Source of the DNA: Bradyrhizobium sp.
Lineage (GTDB): Bacteria > Pseudomonadota > Alphaproteobacteria > Rhizobiales > Xanthobacteraceae
Reading direction: 5' to 3'
NCBI RefSeq assembly: GCF_016213215.1
Contig: NZ_JACRAW010000134.1
Coordinates: forward strand, 1 to 64,000
Length of the DNA: 64,000 nt
Shown here: positions 34,714-43,173 of the stretch, piece after piece
How the letters are laid out: every line of letters starts with the position of its first letter
How positions within the stretch are numbered: position 1 is the stretch's first letter
Position numbers and translations under genes: made by a program
The notes under the pieces: model-generated
What the model was told of the DNA's origin: nothing
The model's input: the letters and a program-made list of their open reading frames with translations, nothing else
Databases searched by the model: none

Positions 34714-35691
34714 ATGGCCGGATGGTTCAAGGACAACGCGCAATCGATCGGGCGGACGCCGCTGGTTCGCTTCAATCGCGTCGTCGGTAATGCCAACGCG
34801 ACAGTTTTGGCCAAGATCGAGGGCCGCAATCCGGCCTATTCCGTCAAGTGCCGGATAGGGGCGGCGATGGTTCGGGATGCGCAGAAGCGCAACCTGCTCG
34901 GTCCGGGCAAGGAGCTGATCGAGCCGACCAGCGGTAACACCGGCATCGCGCTCGCGTTTGTCGCCGCGGCGGGCGGCATCCCTTTGACGCTGACCATGCC
35001 CGAGACCATGAGCGTCGAACGTCGCAAACTGCTGACGGCCTTCGGCGCAAAACTGATCCTGACCGAGGGAGCGCGCGGCATGCCGGGAGCCGTCGCCAAG
35101 GCCGAGGAACTCGCGGCGGCGAACCCCGATCGCTATGTGCTGCTCCAGCAGTTCAAGAATCCCGCCAATCCGGCCATTCACGAGGAGACGACCGGTCCGG
35201 AGATCTGGAACGACACCGACGGCGCGGTCGATATCTTCGTCTCGGGCGTCGGTACCGGTGGGACCATCACCGGCGTATCGCGCTATCTCAAGCGCACCCG
35301 CGGCAAGAACATCCTCTCAGTCGCCGTCGAGCCGTCGGCAAGTCCGATCCTGAGCCAGAAGCGGGCCAATGAGCCGCTCAAGCCCGGACCTCACAAGATT
35401 CAGGGCATCGGTGCCGGGTTCGTTCCGGAGGTGCTCGATCTGTCGCTGGTGGATGTCATCGAGCAGGTCTCCAACGAGGAGGCGGTCGAGTTCGCGCGGC
35501 GGCTGGCGCGCGAGGAGGGGATTCTGTCGGGAATTTCCGCGGGTGCCGCGACCGCCGTTGCGGCGCGTCTGGCACAGCGTGCGGAGAACGCCGGCAAGAC
35601 TATCGTCGTCGTGCTGCCGGATTCCGGCGAGCGCTACCTGTCGACGGTGCTGTTCGAGGGTGTGTTTGACGCCCAGGGCCTGGCCGCCTGA
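34714..35691 (+). CDS. cysK: Cysteine synthase A (O-acetylserine sulfhydrylase)
   Basis: 325 residues from ATG 34714, with GAGGAG about six bases upstream. It matches the PLP-dependent CysK family closely: Lys45 in PAYSVKCRIG forms the Schiff base, PTSGNTG (71-77) binds substrate carboxylate, GVGTGGTITG binds the PLP phosphate, and LPDSGERYLST closes the active site. It joins sulfide and O-acetylserine to make cysteine in the cytoplasm, and can complex with CysE, encoded 5.4 kb upstream. The gene is monocistronic. Confidence 0.96.
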   Translation: MAGWFKDNAQSIGRTPLVRFNRVVGNANATVLAKIEGRNPAYSVKCRIGAAMVRDAQKRNLLGPGKELIEPTSGNTGIALAFVAAAGGIPLTLTMPETMSVERRKLLTAFGAKLILTEGARGMPGAVAKAEELAAANPDRYVLLQQFKNPANPAIHEETTGPEIWNDTDGAVDIFVSGVGTGGTITGVSRYLKRTRGKNILSVAVEPSASPILSQKRANEPLKPGPHKIQGIGAGFVPEVLDLSLVDVIEQVSNEEAVEFARRLAREEGILSGISAGAATAVAARLAQRAENAGKTIVVVLPDSGERYLSTVLFEGVFDAQGLAA

Positions 35692-35829
35692 TGGCGGGCC
35701 AACTTGGCATCTCGCCTCAACATCTGGGGGATGGGCCGGATTTGCTGGCGGCCCGACCTCGTCGCGAATGACCCGTTTCGGACCTGTCGCTCTTTCTTGT
35801 TGCGGTGCACAGCGTGCCGCCCACCTTGG

Positions 35830-35845
35830 TTTGATCTAGATCAAA
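35830..35845 (+). promoter_or_regulatory. Perfect FixK/FNR-type box with spaced -10
   Basis: TTTGATCTAGATCAAA is a 16-bp palindrome containing TTGA-N6-TCAA, the FixK2/FNR consensus. TAGCAT at 35866-35871 is a plausible -10. A start near 35878 would put the box centre at about -41, the position for class II activation. It serves the secreted hydrolase gene at 35901 and the IalB-like gene after it, predicting low-oxygen induction. Confidence 0.7.
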
Positions 35846-35900
35846 TTAGGCACCCCTCCGGTAGGTAGCATTCCACTCCCGCGATTGGAGGGAGAAGGAA

Positions 35901-36776
35901 ATGCTGACGCGCCTTCTGCAGATTCTCCTTTTAGCGCCAATTGCTCTGTTTGCTTGCCGCCCGGCTTCGGGAGATGAATCCGCTTCGTCTCCAAGAATCC
36001 AGGAGGAGATGTGGGCACTGCCATTTCCCTTGCCGGTGCTTGCCTATGCGGTCCGGCCTCTCGGCGATGGACCATTTCCTCTGGTCGTCATGAACCATGG
36101 AATTTCGCTCAACGCCAACGAGCGGAGCCTGTTTCCGACAGTGGAGTATCGGGACGCCGCATTTTGGTTCGCGCGCCGCGGTTATTTCGTAATCTCGCCA
36201 GTTCGATATGGGGCGACCAGTCTCGATGTTCACGACCGTGGGCTTTACGGGGCTGTCTTCGCGCATGTCGGCAGTTGCGACAACCCGAACTTCCGCGGCC
36301 CGGGGCTCGCCATCGCCACTCTCAACGAGTGGGTCATCGAGTACATGCAGAAGAAAAAACAGATCGCCCCCGGCAAAGTAATTGTCGTGGGTCAGTCGGG
36401 CGGCGGCTGGGGATCGATTGCGCTTGCCAGTCGGAACCCGCCATCGGTTCGTGCGATCATCACATTTGCTGCGGGGCGTGGCGGCCGAGTCGCTGGCAAG
36501 CCAAACAACAACTGTGCTCCTGACAAGCTCGTTGCTGTGACCGGCGAATTCGGTCGCACGGCGCGCGTACCAATGCTTTGGATATATGCGGAGAACGACA
36601 GCTATTTTGGACCGGAGCTAACCAAACGCATGCATGGCGCCTTTACCGCTGCGGGAGGCGACGCAGAATACCATTTGCTCCCAAGCTTCGGGGACGACGG
36701 CCACTTTCTGATCGATTCGGCAGATGGGGTGCCGTTATGGGCACCGCTGGTAAGCCAGTTTCTTGAGAAGCATTGA
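35901..36776 (+). CDS. Secreted alpha/beta hydrolase (dienelactone-hydrolase-like)
   Basis: 291 residues with a signal peptide (about 1-24; LLQILLLAPIALFA core, then CRPASG, which may be a lipobox-like site). The hydrolase fold shows VVMNHGISLNANE (oxyanion region), the elbow VGQSGGGWGS, an Asp in YAENDSYFGP and His in DDGHFL. It acts outside the cytoplasm on an ester or similar substrate, unknown. A GGAGGGAGAAGGAA ribosome site precedes the ATG. The gene sits just behind a FixK/FNR-type promoter and 13 bases before the IalB-like gene, so the pair is probably made under low oxygen. Confidence 0.88.
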   Translation: MLTRLLQILLLAPIALFACRPASGDESASSPRIQEEMWALPFPLPVLAYAVRPLGDGPFPLVVMNHGISLNANERSLFPTVEYRDAAFWFARRGYFVISPVRYGATSLDVHDRGLYGAVFAHVGSCDNPNFRGPGLAIATLNEWVIEYMQKKKQIAPGKVIVVGQSGGGWGSIALASRNPPSVRAIITFAAGRGGRVAGKPNNNCAPDKLVAVTGEFGRTARVPMLWIYAENDSYFGPELTKRMHGAFTAAGGDAEYHLLPSFGDDGHFLIDSADGVPLWAPLVSQFLEKH

Positions 36777-36789
36777 ATGGGAGGGCAGC

Positions 36790-37419
36790 ATGAGCACACG
36801 AATTCTCCGCAGTGCATACCTGCCGGTTCGCCTTGGGATATCGTGCATGATCTGCATGCTCCTTCCGACAACGCCTATGGCGCAAGAGCGGCAACTCCCC
36901 ACCAACTCAGCTCAAAATGAGGGCCCTCAATTCCGACCGCCCCGCGTGCAATTGCCCCAAAACATTCAATATTCCGCATGGCGCAAACTTTGTTTCGAGG
37001 GGTCCGACGGGGTTACGTTATGTCGGACAACGTCGACCGGCAAGGAGGATACCGGTCAGGTAGTGATACGTGTCGACCTGATCGAACGCGCTGATGGTGT
37101 CGAACGCACTGGTCGTGCCGCCCGTTTGCAACTTTTCGTTCCACAAGGGCTGAATCTGGCGATGGGCGTCAAGGCGACCGTCGATCAGGGTGCGCCCACC
37201 AGAATTCCGTACAGTTTTTGTCTCACCAACATCTGCATCGCCGCAGACCCCGCGAGCCCAAGGCTGATCGACGAGATGGAAACCGGGCAGACACTCAAAA
37301 TCGAACAAGCAGATTTCAACTCTTCGACCGTAGCAATGAACGTTCCTCTCAACCAGTTCGCCGCGGCTCACCAAGGCCCGCCAGCGGAGACTTACGACTT
37401 TGGCCTTGACGACGACTGA
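36790..37419 (+). CDS. Invasion-associated locus B (IalB) family protein
   Basis: 209 residues from ATG 36790 (GGGAGG five bases upstream). A signal peptide ends near residue 32 (TPMAQERQ). The mature part has the IalB pattern: YSAWRKLCFEGSDGVTLCRT with two Cys, VIRVDLIERADG, LQLFVPQGLNLAMGVKATVD, and YSFCLTNICIAA with two more Cys, so two disulfides are expected. It is likely periplasmic; in Bartonella IalB affects invasion, while roles in soil relatives are unknown. It follows the secreted hydrolase gene by 13 bases, in one FixK-controlled unit. Confidence 0.88.
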   Translation: MSTRILRSAYLPVRLGISCMICMLLPTTPMAQERQLPTNSAQNEGPQFRPPRVQLPQNIQYSAWRKLCFEGSDGVTLCRTTSTGKEDTGQVVIRVDLIERADGVERTGRAARLQLFVPQGLNLAMGVKATVDQGAPTRIPYSFCLTNICIAADPASPRLIDEMETGQTLKIEQADFNSSTVAMNVPLNQFAAAHQGPPAETYDFGLDDD

Positions 37420-37879
37420 TAGCGCTATGTGTTGACTGATCTCTTTTTCGAGTGAGGGGACAAACGTCGTAACGGGTGCGCACCTTGACGCTGTTGCGCC
37501 TCGTTGCAGGCTCATTGTGCAAACGTTAGGCGAGCCTGCATGCTCACGCCGAACGACTTTCGCTCCTGTGCGTTTGAGACATTCCAACCGGCGAATCTGA
37601 CTGCCCGTTGCGGTGCAAAGCGCGTTTTCGGAATGGAGTACGACATGAACAAGTCACTCAGCCCAATGGCTTCATCCATCCACCACGACGTGGACCTTGT
37701 TCTAAAGGCCGTTACGACCGTTATCCCCTCAAGGCGCTGGTGCTGAGCGGACTTTGAGACCTGTTTGAACGCTGCTGGTAACGGCGGAGCCGACTCAGAT
37801 TGCCTGCGTCCGAAATTGCATAGCTAAGACAGAGACGAACTTCCTAACTCGGCCAGCCGGGGCCGTAGAGTCGGCTCAA
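37420..37879. other. Noncoding stretch before the receptor cyclase gene
   Basis: About 460 bases with lower GC than the flanking genes. A short plus-strand frame at 37645-37746 (MNKSLSPMASSIHHDVDLVL start) is possible but has no clear ribosome site or homology. No repeat or terminator was recognised. The promoter of the cyclase gene should lie near the end. Confidence 0.5.
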
Positions 37880-40800
37880 ATGGCTTCGCTTTGGCGGAAA
37901 ATCATGCCGAAACCGGTCTTGCTGAGAGGGCTGATCGTGGTCGCTTCGCTGGTGCTGGCGGCAGCGCATCCTGCCGCGGCGCTCGAAGCCGTATCGATGC
38001 AGCTCAAATGGAAGCATCAATTTCAGTTCGCGGGCTACTACCAGGCACTTGAGCAGGGCTTCTACCGCGAAGCTGGTCTCGACGTTACCATCCGAGAAGG
38101 CGGCCCCGACATCGATGTCTCCGAGGCGGTTGCCGGCGGAAAGGCGGATTTCGGAGTCTGCAGCGCCAGCGTTCTGCGTGACTGGGCAGCGGGCCGCCGG
38201 CTGGTCGTGCTGGCCGCCATGTTCCAGCATTCCGCGGCCGTCATCCTGGTCGCGCGTCGGGCAGACATCAGTAGCGTGGCGGATCTGCGCGGCCGTACGC
38301 TCATGGACACTCCGGGAAGCGACGAGATCGCCGCGATGCTCAAGCGCGAAGGCATCGACTATCAGTCCATGCTGCGCGTCCCGCACGAGGGAAATCCACG
38401 CGACCTCCTGGCCGGCCGGGCCGACGCGATGATCGCCTACAGCACCAACGAGCCGTTCGTTCTTGAACAGCTGGGCGCGGCCTACCGCACCTTCGCGCCT
38501 GCAGCATCCGGCATCGATTTCTACGGCGATAATTTGTGCGCCCCCGAAGCGGAAGTGAAAGCCCATCCGGACAGGGTCGCATCATTCAGGGCGGCGAGCG
38601 TGAAAGGCTGGGCCTATGCCCTCGCGCATAAAGAGGCCACAGTCGATCTGATCCTGCGGAAGTACTCGGAAGAAAAGAGCCGAGACGCCCTGCTGTTTGA
38701 GGCGGAGCAGACGGCGACGTTGGTTGGGAGGGACGCCGAACGGATCGGCGAACAGGATCCCGCGCGCTGGCAACGCATCGCCGCCGTCTATCGGCAACTT
38801 GGGCTGCTGACCGACGATACGATACCCGCGGCGCTGATCTGGGATGGAACTGACGGCAGCCTGCGGCGCTGGCTAATTCCTCTCGTGCTCGTCCTGGTCG
38901 GACTGGCGCTTGCGGCGCTGGTCGCGTTTCGAAACCGCCGCGCCTTGCGGGTCACAACAGCGCGGCTGAGCGCGCTTAGCCCGTTTGTCAGGATGAGGCG
39001 GCCGAGACTGAGCCTTATCATGTCGCTGCTGTTCATCGGCCTCAGCATTCCTATCCTCATTTTCATCCTGATCTATAATTACAACAGGAATTCGGCCGGC
39101 ATTGTATCGATCCTGAACGAAGCGGTCGCACAGACCAGCCAGGCCGGCGTTGAACGCACCCAGGATCTGATCGACAACACCGAAAGCCCGCTGCGCTTTC
39201 TAGCCGAAGTGGCCGCCACCGATCCCGGCTATTTCCGTACCGAACAAAGCCGCGATCTGTTGTATCGCGCCCTGACCTCGGCCGCGCATATCGACGCCGT
39301 CTACGTCAGTTTCGAGGATGGTTATCATCGGGTGGTCACCCGTATCGACGACGACCGCCGGCGCGCCGATCCCCGGATCCCCGCGACCGCTAACTGGCAC
39401 TCCAGCTACATCGATGCAATCACGTATGCCCTGCGGCGGGTGCGCCATCGAACATTCTTCGACATATGGCCCCATGAAGTCGGCAAGTATGATGTCGCAA
39501 CCGAGACCGACATTCGCACCTTGCCCGGCTATCAGTCCGCCAAGACCACGCGCACCCTTGCCGTGACTGAACCTTCAATCAATCCCGATACCGGCTCTCC
39601 TATTATTTCGGTGCGCATTCCGATCTTCCGCGGCGCTGAGTTCCTTGGTTGCGCATCGGCCAACATCACCGTGGACGTCCTGTCGCGCTTTCTCGACAAG
39701 AATCGGGCGAGCGCAGGGAGCACCACGTTCGTCGCGGACCGCAACAACGGCAAGATCATTGCCTTTCCGGACAAGCAGAAGGGCGTCCGTATCGATAACG
39801 GAGCGCTCAAGATCGCGACCCTGGCTGACATCGACGTTCCCGTGGTGCGCGAGGCACATCAGCAACACGTTGGCACCGGCGCCGACAGATTTGTGTTCCG
39901 ATCGCCGACGAATGGAGAGGACTTTGCGGCGGCGTTCGCCAGTTTTCCGGGCGGCTTCGGCCAGCCCTGGCAGGTGGTCACGTTGACGCCGATCGACGAT
40001 TTCGTGGGGACGTTGAAGAAAACCAATCGATTGATAATGGTCGTGATCATTGTTCTCACCATGATGGAGTTGTTCTTCATCTATTTCGCCTCGAGCCGGC
40101 TATCGCGGCCGGTCGAAAACGTGTCCCTGCAATTGCAGGCCATCGAAAGCCTCAATTTTGATGCGCCCGCGCGTCCACCATCGCGTATCGAGGAGATCGC
40201 GAAGCTGGAATCGGCGGCTTCGCTGCTGCGAACATCGCTGAAATCCTTTTCCTCATTCGTCCCGCTCGATGTGGTCCGCCAACTGATCAAGTCGGGCGTC
40301 CCACTGACACCCGGGGTCGAGCCGCGGTTCCTCACCGTATTCTTTTCCGATCTGGAGAATTTTTCCAGCCACGCCGAAACGCTGGCGCCTGGCGACCTTC
40401 TAATCCAGATCTCGACCTATCTGGAGGAAGTCTCGTCTGCGATCTCGGAGGAAGGCGGCACCGTCGACAAGTTCATCGGGGACGGCGTCATGGCGTTCTG
40501 GAATGCCCCGGTGCAACGCCCTGACCACGTTCTACGCGCCTGCACCGCCGCATTGCGGGCCGCGCGCCGCATGGAACGCGTCAACGATGTCTGGCAGGCG
40601 GAAGGACGGCCACGAATCCGCCTGAGGATCGGGCTCAATTGCGCCACCGTCCTGGTCGGCAATGTCGGTTCTTCGACGCGGCTGAGCTACACGGCATTGG
40701 GGGACGGCGTGAACGTTGCTGCCCGCCTGGAAGGCATCAACAAGCTGTTTGGCACTACGATCTGCATCAGCGACAGCATTTATGACCAGGCAAAGGCGGA

Positions 40801-41104
40801 CATACTCGCGCGGCCGCTGAAGCAGGTTCAGGTGAAGGGCCGCAAGACCAAGTTCATGATCTATGAATTGCTCGCCCTTCGTACGAGCGATGATCCGGAG
40901 GTAAAGGTTCGCGATCGGGATGAGCAACTGAGCGCGATGACCTGGCAAGCCTCGCAAAAGTTCGAGGCCGGAGATTTGCCGGCCGCAGAGCGTGCCTACC
41001 GTGACATCCTGAAGGAGTTCCCGGAAGATTCTCTTGCCAGGTTCATGATCGCAGAATGTACAGGAAAACAACGGTCCGATCTTGCCAATGTGCCGCCTGC
41101 GTGA
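37880..41104 (+). CDS. Receptor adenylate cyclase with THI5/NMT1 binding domain and Cache domain
   Basis: 1074 residues. Order: signal/anchor helix (about 15-35), a THI5/NMT1-type solute-binding domain (about 38-325; MQLKWKHQFQFAGYYQALEQ is its hallmark), helix about 332-352, helix about 377-400, a periplasmic dCache-like domain (about 402-710), helix about 716-738, a HAMP-like linker, then a class III cyclase (about 815-1000). Metal ligands Asp824 and Asp868, base-reading Lys864 and Asp942, and Asn945/Arg949 for catalysis are all present, so it should make cAMP. The C-terminal 70 residues look TPR-like. It is a plausible sensor of a pyrimidine-like or sulfonate-like ligand. Confidence 0.9.
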   Translation: MASLWRKIMPKPVLLRGLIVVASLVLAAAHPAAALEAVSMQLKWKHQFQFAGYYQALEQGFYREAGLDVTIREGGPDIDVSEAVAGGKADFGVCSASVLRDWAAGRRLVVLAAMFQHSAAVILVARRADISSVADLRGRTLMDTPGSDEIAAMLKREGIDYQSMLRVPHEGNPRDLLAGRADAMIAYSTNEPFVLEQLGAAYRTFAPAASGIDFYGDNLCAPEAEVKAHPDRVASFRAASVKGWAYALAHKEATVDLILRKYSEEKSRDALLFEAEQTATLVGRDAERIGEQDPARWQRIAAVYRQLGLLTDDTIPAALIWDGTDGSLRRWLIPLVLVLVGLALAALVAFRNRRALRVTTARLSALSPFVRMRRPRLSLIMSLLFIGLSIPILIFILIYNYNRNSAGIVSILNEAVAQTSQAGVERTQDLIDNTESPLRFLAEVAATDPGYFRTEQSRDLLYRALTSAAHIDAVYVSFEDGYHRVVTRIDDDRRRADPRIPATANWHSSYIDAITYALRRVRHRTFFDIWPHEVGKYDVATETDIRTLPGYQSAKTTRTLAVTEPSINPDTGSPIISVRIPIFRGAEFLGCASANITVDVLSRFLDKNRASAGSTTFVADRNNGKIIAFPDKQKGVRIDNGALKIATLADIDVPVVREAHQQHVGTGADRFVFRSPTNGEDFAAAFASFPGGFGQPWQVVTLTPIDDFVGTLKKTNRLIMVVIIVLTMMELFFIYFASSRLSRPVENVSLQLQAIESLNFDAPARPPSRIEEIAKLESAASLLRTSLKSFSSFVPLDVVRQLIKSGVPLTPGVEPRFLTVFFSDLENFSSHAETLAPGDLLIQISTYLEEVSSAISEEGGTVDKFIGDGVMAFWNAPVQRPDHVLRACTAALRAARRMERVNDVWQAEGRPRIRLRIGLNCATVLVGNVGSSTRLSYTALGDGVNVAARLEGINKLFGTTICISDSIYDQAKADILARPLKQVQVKGRKTKFMIYELLALRTSDDPEVKVRDRDEQLSAMTWQASQKFEAGDLPAAERAYRDILKEFPEDSLARFMIAECTGKQRSDLANVPPA

Positions 41105-41270
41105 GGAGGAGCGAAAAACGAGGCCGTGTGAATGCGGACCACCATTGTGCGGAGAAAGAAACGAGTGGCAATCAGTGAACCGACTTGCCATCGGGACTTA
41201 GGATGCGGCCCTAACGCCAGGCGCCGGTGATCCAGCCGATCTCCGGCGTTTGAGGCCTTTCCAAAAGGGT

Positions 41271-41300
41271 GCGGCCAGCCCTTGGGGGAGGGCTGGCCGC
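41271..41300 (-). terminator. Rho-independent-like terminator of the BTLCP gene
   Basis: GCGGCCAGCCCT-TGGGGG-AGGGCTGGCCGC is a perfect 12-bp stem. Read on the minus strand it is followed by ACCCTTTTGG. It lies 86 bases after the stop of the BTLCP peptidase gene, the right side for ending that transcript, and may also stop the convergent cyclase transcript. Confidence 0.6.
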
Positions 41301-41314
41301 GCGCGAACCGGTCT

Positions 41315-41333
41315 GGGACGGGGAGGGGTGGGG
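41315..41333 (+). other. Four-tract G-rich motif, potential G-quadruplex
   Basis: GGGACGGGGAGGGGTGGGG has four G-tracts with one- or two-base loops on the plus strand. The 18 bases from 41320 recur identically at 54388-54405. It lies in the gap between convergent genes, 15 bases past a 12-bp hairpin. Confidence 0.5.
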
Positions 41334-41385
41334 ATGTGACCGGCTCGCGTAACTCTTCCTCTCAAATTCTCTGTCGTCGCTGCGC

Positions 41386-42024
41386 CTATTGATCCTTGGC
41401 TTGATCCTTGGCGCTCGCGGTGGCCACCGCCGGGCGGTTGTCGCCGAGCGAGACCCATATAGTCGGATCGGCCTGCGACTGACGCTTGACGAAGCGGTAG
41501 CCGGTCTCCGTCCAGGACAGGACGTTCTCGTTCTGATTGTCGAGAACGAACTCGCCCTTGTCTGTCTTCACCGTCAGCACGGCGTGACCTTCGCCTTTCT
41601 TGTCGCGCACCACCGTGATCAGCAGTGCTTCGCGCGGCCAGCCGGCGTTGACCAGCATCTTGCGCTTCAACAGCACGTAATCCTCGCAATCGCCGTAGCC
41701 GTCGGTCGGCAGCGACCATTTCTCGATCACGCCCCAATGATCCATGTCGGTCATCGGCTTGATGGTTTCGTTGACCCAGCGATTGACCTTGAGCAGGTCG
41801 CGCCACGCCGTCTGCGACATCACGATGTCGCGCGGTTGCGACGCGCCGCCGCGGCAGTCGGTGGGATTTTCGGCGCAGAATTCGACCCAGCCGATCGGCG
41901 CCCGAGCGGTGTCGCCGAGGCTCGCATAGAGCACCCGTCCTTCACCTGCCTGTGCCGATGCAGTGATCCCAAGGAGGATGACGGCAATCGCCCATCTTTT
42001 CCCCTGTCCCCTGACCTCGAACAT
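41386..42024 (-). CDS. Transglutaminase-like cysteine peptidase (BTLCP/LapG family)
   Basis: 212 residues from ATG 42024 with a GGGGG ribosome-site-like run upstream. A signal peptide ends near residue 26 (TASAQAGEG), so it acts in the periplasm. The papain-like triad is Cys113 in DGYGDCEDYV, His147 in GEGHAVLTV and Asp162 in LDNQ. LapG, the studied member of this family, cleaves large surface adhesins under cyclic-di-GMP control; whether this one does is inference. A tandem-PilZ gene lies upstream on the same strand. A strong hairpin follows downstream. Confidence 0.9.
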   Translation of the reverse strand: MFEVRGQGKRWAIAVILLGITASAQAGEGRVLYASLGDTARAPIGWVEFCAENPTDCRGGASQPRDIVMSQTAWRDLLKVNRWVNETIKPMTDMDHWGVIEKWSLPTDGYGDCEDYVLLKRKMLVNAGWPREALLITVVRDKKGEGHAVLTVKTDKGEFVLDNQNENVLSWTETGYRFVKRQSQADPTIWVSLGDNRPAVATASAKDQAKDQ

Positions 42025-42356
42025 TGTGGCCCCCGCTTCTTGTTGGGACCACGTTTCGCACAAAGCTTTTGCGCCGCGCCTAAGTCAGCCAAGTACTATT
42101 GAGGCGAATGCAAGTAAAATGAGCGGCGGATTCGATCTATACTTGAGATAAATTCGAATAGAATTTTAGAAGAGCCAGATTGATTCAAATTTTATGGATT
42201 AACCTGGGAAGTGCCTGCAAACAGGCGCTTTGGCGGCGGCGAGCGGCGGCGCGTTAACCGCATTCCGGGCGCGTCCAAGGCACGTCGCGACGCCCTCCGG
42301 CGCAGCGGAAGCCTGCGATTGCAGCCTGGAGGCGGGCAGTTGCGAGGCCAGCGCCT
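42025..42356. other. AT-richer intergenic region upstream of the BTLCP gene
   Basis: 332 bases between the PilZ gene and the BTLCP gene, both on the minus strand. The part 42100-42205 is strikingly AT-rich for this genome (runs such as AATAGAATTTTAGAAG) and probably holds the BTLCP promoter. No coding frame is supported and no repeat was seen. Confidence 0.5.
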
Positions 42357-42971
42357 TTACCGCGCGGTAACGCTCTCTTCGAGAGTCTCGGCCGGCTGTT
42401 CGTGAATGAACTCGATGGCAAAGCCGTCTTCGAGGTTTCGCACCACGCGCGCCTGCACCCGGCCGAGCGTGACCAGCGAATTGAGCGCCGGCTTCTGCTC
42501 TGCGGAGATCGCCGCGCCGGACAGGGAAACGTCGATAATCCGGCAGGTCATCTTGGTGCCGTTGTCGAGCGTGAGCACCGCGATCGGGTTGCGCGGCACG
42601 ATACGGTCGTGGCGGCGATCCTCCGGCAGGTTGAGGATATCGCGGTTGGCGAGCCAGGTGAGCTGGGCGGCGAGCTTGTCGCGCTTGCGCGGGGTTGCCC
42701 CCAGGGTCATCGCAAAACCGTTGTCGATGATCCGGGTGATCCGTCCCTCGACCCGGCCGATATGGTCGAGATAGGCGACCACGCGGTCGCCGACACTGCC
42801 GATGCCGGGCGCGAGCAGTGCAAGCCCCCCGGGCGACATGTTGATTACCTGGCAGGGGAATTCGCGACGGTCCGGCAGCATATAACGACCCAGCAGGTGT
42901 ACTTTCACCCGCTGGAAACGTCGTCGCTCCTCCGTGGCCGGAAGAACGGATTTCTTGCTCGCCAACGCCAT
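42357..42971 (-). CDS. Tandem PilZ-domain protein
   Basis: 204 residues from ATG 42971; upstream in-frame text is not protein-like. Two PilZ units are visible. The first has an Arg-rich RxxxR (RRFQR, 17-21) and the partner NMSPGG (44-49). The second has RRHDR (119-123) and DVSLSG (147-152). Both pairs of motifs match those that bind cyclic di-GMP. It has no membrane segment and no output domain, so it is probably a cytoplasmic effector that binds a partner protein. A BTLCP peptidase gene follows on the same strand. A TTAA-N7-TTAG sequence at 43025-43039 lies upstream. Confidence 0.88.
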   Translation of the reverse strand: MALASKKSVLPATEERRRFQRVKVHLLGRYMLPDRREFPCQVINMSPGGLALLAPGIGSVGDRVVAYLDHIGRVEGRITRIIDNGFAMTLGATPRKRDKLAAQLTWLANRDILNLPEDRRHDRIVPRNPIAVLTLDNGTKMTCRIIDVSLSGAAISAEQKPALNSLVTLGRVQARVVRNLEDGFAIEFIHEQPAETLEESVTAR

Positions 42972-43173
42972 CTCGCTACCCGACCCCCCGCTGACGGAGT
43001 CGAGCGACCCTACGGCCCACAAGGTTAACGCGCAGTTAGCGCCCGCCACTTCGGAAGTTGAGGTTGATTGTGTCCGCAACCTTGGCCCCAGTTACATTGT
43101 CGCAGGGTTGACATAGGCTTCGCGTCAGCCCGCGCATCGATCAACAGAAGAAACAGGCAGCGAGGAAAGCATC

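Noticed and set aside
43025..43039. TTAA-N7-TTAG as a CtrA box for the PilZ gene
   Set aside because: It departs from the consensus in the second half-site, so it is mentioned only as a near match.
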